Assembly: GCF_002288925.2 (NCBI RefSeq)
Contig: NW_022098001.1
Location: forward strand, 18,318,243-18,382,242
DNA: 64,000 nt
Reading direction: 5' to 3'
Source of the DNA: Delphinapterus leucas
Taxonomy: Eukaryota; Chordata; Mammalia; Artiodactyla; Monodontidae
Made by a program: the position numbers and the translations under genes. Of this stretch, positions 21,935 to 33,900 are shown piece after piece (the first letter of the stretch is position 1; each line of letters begins with the position of its first letter). The notes under the pieces are model-generated. The model had not been told where the DNA came from, searched no databases, and saw only the letters and a program-made list of their open reading frames with translations.

Positions 21935-24900
21935 CTGAAAGAAAAAAAGGAGAAATAAGTAATTTAGATAAAAGCAATTCAATTCACTGTATATAAATGT
22001 TTACTATGTATATAAAACCAAGTATTTTGAATTAATCACTTCACAGGGTATCATTCAATAGACTTCATTACTTAAAAGTTCCACACCATTTGAAAAGCAT
22101 CAGCGGTCAGTAAGATCTGGTTCAATAACTCTGTCTGCTGAGTATGTCAGGTAAAACACCATCATTGGAGTGAAAAAGGAAAAACTGAGATGCTGAGTGC
22201 TCAACAAGCTTAAATTATTACCTAAACCCAAGCCATTAATGACTACCTTAGTAGGCTTAGCTAATGAACACTAAAGCCAATGGCAAACTCTCCATGCTGT
22301 TTCAGAGAACTCTCAATTATGTAACGTGTTTTTACAGTATGAAGAAAAAAATCTCTAAGGAATAAACAATCAGGCAACATGAATGTATTTCAGCTTTTAC
22401 ACCTGTTGAAACTTTTAGCATTACTGTCAAACCAGAACAACATGAGAACTAATCCTAAAATTTTGTAACCTTTAGAAATGACTTTATTCTTAACTCATAT
22501 ACAAGATTAAATCACTAGAGGTTTAAACAATGATCTAAATCACATATTTTGACAATGCTTTCTAATTCTGTAATTGCCTTTTACATAAAATAAGCATAAT
22601 TAATCCTGCTGAAGATGGACTTGTTTCGATTAATCAACATATATAACCTAAAATTTTTTCATAATCCTTTTTGTCTTAATCATGAAAAATATTAACAGTA
22701 GGAATTTCTAGGTACTTACACAAGTATTAATGGGTTTTTTGGATATTCTTCACCAACTACAAGAGGAGGAGAATCTGCCTGTATTATCTCTATTGGTGTT
22801 CGTAAAATGTGAGACAGGGCTCTTAGCTATAAAAAAGAAAATGTAAAACCAAAAAACAAACAATATATATATTAGTAAGGGAAATAAAGCGGTAAATCTT
22901 ATTCAAATCATAAACTACTGAATTTATGCATGAATAGGGCAACCAGTGAGAGCAGGGATCTACTCTTTTTCCTTAATGTACACCAAGAGCCCAGCACATA
23001 GTGGGCACTTAACACATATTTGTTAAAAATCAAATAAATATAATGTTTACTAAATCAAATGCATAAGTTTCAAGCCCTGGATGTACAACAGCTTTTTGGA
23101 AATATCTATGCCATAGTTAATGAAGCATGGGGATGAGTAAATTGAGTTCATTATACTAGTCTCTCTACTTTTGAATATGCCTTGAAAATTTCCATAATAA
23201 AGGATTTTTAAAAATACTGTTACTCAGGCACCAGATCAAATCAATTACAATTGAGAGGGGCTGGGGGAAGGACAGAGGAAGCAGGAAAGAATAGGAGGTT
23301 TATTTTTTTAAAAGCTTTTCAGACGACTCTATTGTACTAATGTTGAGAACAACTGCTCTATAATTTTCAAGGCATGAGTAGAATGAGTTAGCTTATGAAC
23401 TGTACTATCCCTTCATGGAATTTCCAACTGATTAACATACAATTTTAAGTTCATGCCACATGATATAAAATTAGAGCTTAAAGTTGGATGAATAATAGTT
23501 AATAATGAATATTGGTAGTAACATTCTTTTAGACTTACTTTGACCAAGCATTCTAAGTGCTTTATGTGTATTAATTCATTCAGTCTTCACAATAACCTTA
23601 CGGGATAGGTACTACTGTTATACATTTTAAAGACTATAATTACAGGTAGAGAAAGGTTAAGAGAAGTCAAGCACAAGGAAACAAAATGACTTGCAACTGA
23701 ACTGAGAAGTCTGACTCTAGAGCTCAAGTTCATAAACAAATTAATCATTTAACAGTATTCAGTCATAATGCCCTGATCTGTTTATTTGCCCCATTATAAC
23801 AGAACATGGACCTTTTAGGAAATTTTAAACGAAGGTAAGAAATTAATTCAAGAATATGGAAAAGGTTCTGTGCTACACAGTAGCAAATTTAATCCCATGT
23901 TCTATCTTGTAAAATATTCCTTTGAAGCACTTTTTTCTTATACCTAAAATAACATTTTTTAAAAGGCAGCATGGAATGGAGGGTGCAAAACAAGCTCTGG
24001 AAATCTTAATATCCCATCTAAGTCTTCAGAAATCATACAAAGAATTTCTCTTTAATAATTTAAATTTACCCCACTGTGAAAACAGCAACTCATTTCAAAT
24101 GAATTCACAAACAATTTATGAGAAAATGTCCTTCAAAAGATGTTTTAAAAGGTTTTTCTCAATTTAAAAAGAGTCACTTAGGTCTCTAGAACTCAAATTA
24201 ATTTGAGATTCTTATTAAAAAGTTCAAGCATCTTTAATTACTCCTAATGTAGTCACAAAGCTAAACTTCCCGAGTTTCAGAGACCCAGGAGAGGCATACA
24301 AAACAAGTGGACACAGTTCCCTCTGGTGGCTCAGAAGAGGTACAAATATAGCACTGCTAAGAAAAAGACTTTGAAGAAGCAATTATGTCATATCTCCAAA
24401 CAACATAGTTCTTGAAGTGAAATAGTCAGAGCCACAAACTATTTAAGATGACTAATCATAATTACACAATAATATTAATTATACTGCTAGATTCATCTAT
24501 CTGGCACTTTAGCTTACAAACTTCTATGCATATACTCTTTGCCTTATTTAATATCCACAAATGGCCTACCATATACACATAGGGGTTTTATTATCCCCAT
24601 TCAATAAGGAAAATGGAGCTTTGGAGGTTGGCTGACTCCCCCAAAGTCACAAAACGGAGAAGCACAAGGAAAAACCATGACCTAGGGCTTCCCTGGTGGC
24701 GCAGTGACTAAGAGTCTGCCTGCCGATGCAGGGGACACAGGTTCGTGCCCCGGTCCGGGAAGATCCCACATGCCGCGGAGCGGATAGGCCTGTGAGCCAT
24801 GGCCGCTGAGCCTGCGCGTCCGGAGCCTGTGCTCCGCAACAGTGAGAGGCCCGCGTACCGCAAAAAAAAAAAAAAAAAAAAACCCACAACCTAGCCCCAA

Positions 24901-27900
24901 GTCTTTCCCCCTTACTCCCTGACTTCTAATACCCCAGGCTATCTCATCACCACTTGGACCACTTAGGTGTTTTATTTTGCTTTAATGAAACAAAGTTAAC
25001 AGTAAGATAAATAATTAGAGCTTAAAAAAGATCGTGATTAACTCCCTACAAGTGACTAAATATATTGTTTTCTTACAAGTGAATTTTAATGCATCAAATA
25101 CTGCTTTCAAGTCAGTCAGTATCAACTAGGAACTCAAGACACAATTGTAATTGATGTATTGTGGGAGGATTTGACGTGTATTCTCACATTAAAATATTGT
25201 TTTCTATTTCTGATGGAAGAGATGTTACTTTTCCAACAGTGATTTTCATCAGTTGAGCCACTTGGGTAAATTTTACTGTACTTAAGTAAAATCTTCACTT
25301 TCATATGTCCATAAATTCAAATATATGGCCAGTAGCAATATCACAAATGGAAATATGCAGATGCAACACTAGCCTCACCAACACAATGATCAAACACTGG
25401 GCTATTTAAAATGAAATAGTGCTTCAGTTCCCAAAGGTACATACTTAAATTAAAGGCCTAAGAATATTAACTCCCTTTTTCAATGCTTCAGTAGAGAAAC
25501 AGCAAATATATAAAGAAAAGGAACCTTGAAAGGGAAATTTGGATCATCTGAAAACTATGTCTGAAAACTACAGAAGGGATTTTTAAAAATAATTTAACAA
25601 TGCCACTATGAATAATAACAAACTTACCTCAAGCTGACCTCCCCATGAAGCGGTGTTTATGATATCATCACAGTATTTTCCAAACTCTTCTGTAGAAAAT
25701 AGATCAGAATATAGCACTTAATAATTTTTAGAACTCATGTTAGTCCCTTCTATACCTCCCACAATTTCTGATGAAACTGCCCAAGTTATGAACTTCCTCC
25801 TTCTCTACCTATATTCTCCAGAATTTAATCCATTTCCCAACCCAAACTTAATTCATTCAAACTTTCCATCGAAGAGCAAAGCAATTCATCTCTGCTTCTC
25901 TCCCTCAGCCTAAGGCCCAGCGACCTCAACTACATTACAAGACTACCTCTCTCTTGACCCAAGCAATGACCCCAAGATTGCCACCATATTCACATTTTAA
26001 AGTCCAAATCTGCATCTGAAAGAATATGTTGAAAGACTAAAAAATGCATCCTTTATAATATCAGGTTCACTATAAGACACTGTAAGAAATGTGAGAAGAG
26101 AATCAGAGTAAAAGTAAAATGAGTTGAAACTCCTTTCCCAGTGATAGCATCAAATAGTGCCTTCACATATTTTGGAAACGTCTACTTTATTTGTTATCAG
26201 TATCAGTTCTAGCCAAAGAAAGGTCTTCCTAGATCAGTCCTGAGAGGACATAAAAGACCTAATTGCAGAGTTTAATGGCATATCTTGAGCATACACACTT
26301 TTATACAGAAAGTTAACATGGGAAACTAACACCTCTAACTTCCTGTTTAGAGGAAGGGGAAAGAATTATGGGCATCTAGGAGAAAATATGTCCTGTGTAT
26401 CTGTCTCATTCACTGTCTCATATCCAGTGCTCAGAACAGTGCCTAGAGTAGTTCTTGCCACACTGTGGCCTTCAATAAATATTGTCTAAAGGAATGAAGG
26501 TAATTTAAGTCTTTTGTCTTTTTCTCTGTTTCACCATGCTGAGTTGCCACCTCCTCTCCACTGCCCTACAACTAGCAGTTGGGGACTCCATTAAACAAGT
26601 CACCCTTAACCATCCCCTCCCTCTTCAATACATCCTGGCCATATGACTTGCTCCCAGTAGATACTGACACACCTGCTGTCTTATCTCAAGGACTAACTTT
26701 CTCCCTTACTCCCCTTTCTCTTTAAGAAACTTTTTCAGATTTTCACTTGCTCTCTCCTTTATTTGCTAGTTGTACATTTTTTTTTACCTTCCCAACTATC
26801 AATGGTATTATAGAGAATAATAAGGCAGGTTATTAACTCATCTGTTTTTGGTTTTGCAAAGTCAAATTTTGCCTGAATATTATAGCTTATTAGAATAAAA
26901 TTAAATCTCCCAAACTACAGGATAAAAGGAGGAATTAGCTTTCCTAATCATTCTATACTGGTGGTCTTCAGGCCCTATACTTCCAGAGACTAGTCAAAGC
27001 TTAACTTTGTGAAATAGAACTTATTAACACACTTTTAAAAATAGTAATAATGAATCCTATTCCTATCTTAGATAAAAGATTTATTTTAACTACAAAATAG
27101 TTAAGTACTTAAAAGATCTTAATAAACCAAAATGTGCTAGTATCTATTAAAGTTATAGAAAATAATTTTGCCTAAATGTTGAGATTTTTTTCCCCCATAA
27201 GGACCACTCAGGTTATTTTTATTATCAGTTCCAGGAAGCACTTTATTTAACAACCACCACAACCACAACAAGACATAGTAAAGAAAAATAAATTACCTGA
27301 AGTATACATATCTCCTGTATTAGGATTTGTTAAAAATGGCAGAAAGTCTTCCACGTGGCTTTGCATATAGTCAGCAGTCTGACATCTTAAGGCAGCCACA
27401 GTCAGACTGCAGTCCTGTTCTTTCAGTTGATCTTCAATGGCTCTATACATACAGTGGCCATCAGATGGAATCTGTTTAATTTCCAACTGTCTAGCTGCCA
27501 ATATTTGAGCAAGTTTTTCACTTTCTACATGTCTAGCTCCAGTTAAGTTTTCAATTTCAGCTTCAGCTATCCTTTCTTCCCGCTCCTTTTCCAGTGCAGC
27601 TTTTTTGTCCTATGAAGAGAACAGTGTAGGAAAGTTAATTCCTAATAATTAGGACTAATTTACATTTATTATGGGGATGAAATATAAAATTCTCAGAAAC
27701 ATTTTTCTCCCATCTCCCACAAGCATTATCATATTGATGATCTCATCACTTGTAGAATTTTCTATATTGTGAACTCCTTTAAAGGCAAATGTTATTTCTC
27801 ATCTGTGTGTACAGCACCTAGCTCTGTACTAGGACAAAAGAAAGCCCTCAAATTTTTCTTTGAAGTCTATTTAAAAACTACATGCCAGGCTTCCCTGGTG

Positions 27901-30900
27901 GCGCAGTGGTTGAGAATCTGCCTGCTAATGCAGGGGACACGGGTTCGAGCCCTGGTCTGGGAGGGATCCCACATGCCGCAGAGCAACTAGGCCCGTGAGC
28001 CACAACTACTGAGCCTGCGCGTCTGGAGCCTGTGCTACGCAACAAGAGAGGCCGCGATAGTGAGAGGCCCGCGCACCGCGATGAAGAGTGGCCCCCGCTT
28101 GCCACAACTAGAGATAGCCCTCGCACAGAAACGAAGACCCAACACAGCAAAAATAAATAAATTAATTAATAAACTCCTACCCCCAACATCTTCTTAAAAA
28201 AAAAAAAACTACATGCCAAGTATCTAAAAACTTTACTTACCGATTTCAAAGTACTATCTTAGGACTGAGTTGTCCTAGGCCTTAAAGCAACATCATTGTC
28301 ATACTTAAGTCCAAGCTAATCCAAACTTTTTAACTTATCACTCCACCAGTGAGGTCTTAATGTGCTAAATCACCAGCTCACCAGCGAGGCATTAAATGGC
28401 TAAGGTCTTTAGGAGGGTATAGGAGCTCTATATATCCAGCTTTAAAAAAAAAAAAAACACATACAAACACATACACGTTTAACTAAAGTAACAGATAAAA
28501 ATATTCTTCCCTATAAAAAAGTTAAAATATTACAGATAATCTAAAGTTCCCCTGCCAATCCCAGTGCCTGCTCTAGAGGTCTGATGTGTACCCTTCTAGA
28601 TTTTTTTTCTATGTATTTTAATAAATACAGATGTACTCATAGAAAATGTACAGAAAACAGTATTTTAACAAAAGTCCTATCATACGTTACACTCTGCAGC
28701 TTGCTTTCCTTATTCAAATGTTATAATGGGATAGGGAGAGGGTAATGAGAGATTTGTGACATGAAGGGTGGATAAGAAGTAGAGTGGGAAGGTTGGGAAA
28801 AAAGAGAAAAAACTCCTGACACTTGGAATAGCAAGGATCAAAAGACAGAAAGCACTATATGTTTCATAGCTGAACACGGTTCATATAGCTAGAGTACCAG
28901 ATAAAAGTGTCAAGAGATAAGGTTGGGGGGCCAAAAAGATGGTATACAGTTAATATATATTAAGTCTATGCATACATAGTTTAAAAAACAACAACACTAG
29001 AAGGAGATACACAAAATATTTACAGTGCTTTTCTCTGGATGGCAGGATTACAAAATAAGTTTTATTTTGCTTTGTGTGTGTGCCTGCATGTGTGTGTGTG
29101 AACATCTTTCTAACTCTCTATGGTATATTTTACTTGTATAATGGGAGCAAGTGCTTTTCAATTTAAGAGAATAAAAATCGTTAAACTACATTCTATCAAT
29201 ATAAATCTTGATATTGGTAGCAAACTACAGTGAAGGATTTAGATAAGCCAAGAAAAAGAAGGAAAAGGTAAAGATTTTTATTTCCCCAGCTCTAACCTTT
29301 CCTTATGACAGAAGATGTGAATGGAAAGGCAAATTTCAATTTCACTTAATGCCACCTGCTTCTACTACATGCCTGTTATGTGCTGTGCCAGATAAACCTA
29401 AAGTGAGTTCTAAGTTACCTGAATCAAAAGCAGTATTATCTTCTTAATAAAACATAAACCTATTTGCTTTTTCTTCCAAACTCCAACCATGACAGAAATA
29501 CCATGAAACAATTTATTTCACTGCATACCTACAACTGTGGATCACAGTGGCATAAAATCTTAAAACACAAGATGGCACTATTACTTTTTAAAAGACTATA
29601 AAAAACATTTTCAGAGGGGAGAGGAAGGATAAGCACCTTGAATATCATCTAATCCAAAACCCCTCATTTTCCTCTTCTGAGGAAACAGCACGCAGAAAGA
29701 TTTCCAAAGGCCATACAGCTGGTTAGAAGCAGAGCAGGGACCAAGGACAACACAGAGAGCTCCTTCTATCCAGGCACCTGAATCAGAATAAAAGTTGGAG
29801 TAGATGGGAGCTGGAGTTAATGACGTCAGGTACTAGTTACTGGAAGAGTGGAACTTTATACTATCTGTAAAACCTTAATTTAAGCCTCTAAAATACTAAT
29901 CCAATCATTACATTTTTTTCCCTCATGCTCTGCTTCAATATTACAAAGCAATTGTATTTCCTTTTCAGGGCACTAGGTGGGAAACACATTGCATTGTTTT
30001 CCCAACCATGCAGAGTTTTCCAGTGGCATGAGACACTTTCCTTGCTACAACCCTAGTCCTGGAGGTAGAATGGCACCCATAAATTCTAATGAAAATGTAT
30101 GTATGATGAAAATAGCACATAAATCATAAATACATTGTCAGTAAAACTAGAGTCATGTAGTAATAGTACAGTAATACAGCAAAAACAACTCTGAAGAGAA
30201 ATCTTAAGAGCTGGGTACTAGTGCACGGGTTGTATTAAACTTTCAGCATGCCACTGAGACAACCTGGGCCTCAGCTTTCTCATTTATAAAATAAAGAAAT
30301 TGAACTAGATCTCATTCCAGCTCTCAAATTTCTTATTTTTGGAACCCAGTTCTTCTAAGTTCTACTTTGGGCTCTTTCCACCATACCAATAAGTTTTCAC
30401 TGAAGTTCTCTGAAGTAAATAAAATACTCCCTATGCTTTTCTAGATTGAAAATACGGGATTTGCTCTACAATATTCCAATAATAAATCTTCATAAAGTTT
30501 TGTCATGTTTTTCTACCAGAGAGTTGTATCTCTCCCAAAGATGACATCATTAGTTAACTGGCTTTTCATTCCTTGGTGCCTCTGGGGGAAAAAAAATGTG
30601 GTTCGGCATAAGTCTAATACCCAATTATCTACCCTGTCTTCAGGTTCCATTTTCTTAAATATTATAAACTTTCAGTGTTTTCTGTCCCCAAATCCTATTA
30701 ATATAACAAAGCAATAAGAAACTTTGGCCATTACTTACAGGGTGTTTTCTCTGCCAAGTGTTGACTCAGCAGAGAAGTGTTGCCAAGCAGCTGACTATAA
30801 AAGATACTACATTTTTTGAGAGTATAGCTGGAAAAGGTATGCATTTCAGCTATGCAATATTTTAGGAGAAAAGTAACAAAATGTTTGAGAAACGTAAGGG

Positions 30901-33900
30901 AATTAGTTTGTTTTGTTGCCTAAGGGACCAGGTAGGGTGAACAAGTGTTGATAAAGACAGGAAAGAGTTGTGTCATGTTTGCCAGAATTAAATAGTTGCT
31001 ACTCTAAGATATAGCAATTACTAGGTAGAGGCAACTCCAACAAATATTTGTTATGTTTCTGCCAAGCAAAACTTCTGCCCTTCACTTTTGATCTGTAGAA
31101 AATAGATGACAATAATAAGGCTATAACAGAATACGTATCATAAGTACAGAGTTGGTGAACTAAATAACCTCCAAAATACCATGAAATCTAAATTTCTTCA
31201 GTCTATGAAATTCACAGTTATAATAATTACTCAAGAACAAAATTTTACAATAGTATGAGAAATGTTTGACAATTTGCAACTTAAGCAACTTTCAAGCAAA
31301 CAAACAAAAAAACTTGTCTTAGGTTGAGTTTCTTAAGAGGTGCACTATGCAGTATTTAACACAGTGAACAATACTATCACTTGTTGACCCAAATGATAGT
31401 AAAAATGTTGTTTTAGGGCTTTGGAAACAGTAAATTGTTTAATATTCACAATAACTCTATTAAGTAGGTATTATTTTCCCCCATTCTATACATGTGAAAC
31501 TGAAGCTTAAAAAGGTTAAGAATCTTACGCAAGGCACCACAATGGGATTAAAACCTCCATCTGACTGACACCAAATTCCATGCTCTATTAAATTATGTAC
31601 TACTAAATTATAAGATGCAAAGCTCGTTTAAACATTTAAATCCTAGAAAACATCAAGTGTTAATAAAACAATATTTGGGAAAGAAAGATTAGATTTAAAC
31701 CCCTTGTTCTTTTTCAAAGTAAAAAGCCCTTACCTATCTAATCTCACGCCCATAATTTTGATATCATAAACCTATTACGTCCAATAAATCAGTTTCCTTA
31801 CAGATCTTTGGTGACGCAAAATTTCATTCCCATATTTGTTTTTGTGCATGCTGTTTCACTGACTTTAAATATCCTAACTAAATAACTATATTTCCTTAAA
31901 TACCAACTATGTAACACTTAGCACAATGAGTTTTTCCTTCTCTGAATTTTCATCACAACTAACCAATACATATATAACTACATAATTCTGATATTTTTAT
32001 ATCTTGCTTAACTTCCAGATTCAAATTCTTATTTTACCACTTAATACCATAGTTTTTAACCAAAGCTATACATCAGTATCACCTGGGCTCACACTCTTCA
32101 AATTCTAAATTATTAAGTCTGGAATAACATATTTGTAAAAAATATCCTTTGCGGGCTTCCCTGGTGGCGCAGTGGTTTGAGAGTCTGCCTGCCGATGCAG
32201 GGGACACAGGTTCGTGCCCCGGTCCGGGAAGATCCCACATGCTGCGGAGCGGCTGGGCCCGTGAGTCATGGCTGCTGAGCCTGCATGTCCAGAGCCTGTG
32301 CTCCGCAACGGGAGAGGCCACAACAGTGAGAGGCCCGTGCACCGCAAAAAAAAAAAAAAAATTTATCCTTTGCACATCCCCTTTCCTAGCCCCACCCTCC
32401 TATGAGAACTGCAAACTGGACATGTTATTTTATACTGCTTCAGGGCTATTTTCTTCTCTATAAAATGGGGATAAGAAATCCTACTTCACAGGATTACTGT
32501 CAGGACTAAATGAGATTTCATATAATCTAAAGCCTAATAAATGTTAGTTCAGGTCCTCTGGCAAGGAACTCCATTTTTTTTCTATTCACTTCCAATACAA
32601 CACCTAAGATAGTATTACACACATAGCACTAACAAATACTAGGTGACATTCATACCCGTCTCTTTTGTGCTTTTGATATCCGAAATGGCTGATTCTCAAG
32701 AACCAAGTTTGAAATATTGACAGCAACAGAATCTATCTAAGGGAAACAAAAAACATTTAACAAGTTAATGAAAAATACCTTTAAGTTATTATTCAAAGTA
32801 TTAGATTATTAAATTATTATCAAAAGTCACAAATATGTGTCATCCCACAATTCAAATTTGAATAACAGCACTAGATACAGCACAATACTAAATGAGACAT
32901 AGTTCTGTCGACTTTCTCTGTATTTAAGGGAGAATTGTCAGATTCCCAAGAACTTTCCTTATAGCTCTTCAAAGACAATGCTCATTCCTGCATGGTTTCC
33001 TTCCTTCTTAGAATGCCTACTCCATTCATCTAAATACTTCCTATAAGGGCCACAACTCATTCAGCATTCCACCCTTCCCTTCTCTAAATGTTATACTTAT
33101 AAAATATGTAAGGTTCTGTCATTACTACTTTCATAACTCAAATGTGGTGGCAAAGGCCTTTCTCTATCTTAATTAGCCAGAACCTGATGAGCACTGTTTC
33201 TTGACCCTGGTAGGAAGTTGAGATTTTTCTATCCTTTCCCATCTACAAACTGAAAAACTTTTAGGTAGAAAATTTAATCTATAATTATTGTTAGGATATT
33301 ACAACTAATCTTAATCACCAAATGGCTGTTACGTGTTTGCTAAAGAATAAACTGCTAGACTTACAACTGTCAGGATTAGTAGCTAGTATTTTATTACCAC
33401 AAGTATAAGTTAAGCTAGTTTTTAGTACGACACATACATGAAACATATCAAGGCCTCTAATACCAGAGTCAGCAGTCCCTAAGGCTATGGTCCAAATGAT
33501 CAAAATATCAAAATCAGATTAAGACTTCAAAGAGCAGTTATCAACTTTAGTGAAATTAGGATTCTTATATTTTTCTGAGGAATGTGCTAATTTTACAAAC
33601 TGCCATACTGACAACAGGCAAGGTACAAAAAAGCATCTGGAAAGAAAAGGAGAAAGCAGTGACAAAAGAATTCAGGTGACATTCAGAAAGAAAACAGGCT
33701 TCAGTTTAAGAAAAAAAAGATAAAGTAAAATGAGAGTTTGTATTTTAACAGTTGGACAATATGTAGCTTAACAATTAAACATTTTTGTCCTTGGAAACCT
33801 AGGAAAGAAATCTCAAAATTGAAAGGCCTGAGAGAGCAAACAAAACTATCTCACTAATAGAAAAGATAGGGAGACAATTAGGAATACCATGATTGTAACA

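Larger units (their letters stand above)
22827..25627 (-). other. OTUD6B: OTUD6B intron 5
   Basis: About 2.8 kb. Holds an L2 scrap (22,960-23,035), an old LINE 3' terminus (about 23,095-23,215), an antisense MIR and a CHR SINE. The open frame at 23,922-24,167 is not recognisable and looks like chance. Confidence 0.8.
27610..32655 (-). other. OTUD6B: OTUD6B intron 3
   Basis: About 5 kb, the longest intron. Holds CHR copies 5 and 6, MIR pieces (29,600-29,810; 30,180-30,350; 31,430-31,610; 32,430-32,560), an old L1 3' end with (TG)n (about 28,960-29,160) and a MER5-like scrap at 32,055-32,100. No extra exon recognised. Confidence 0.8.

Noticed and set aside
27247..27501. A separate 84-codon gene with an OTU motif
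   Set aside because: It is OTUD6B exon 4 read through its splice donor into intron sequence; the C-terminal [14 protein letters not shown] is intronic.
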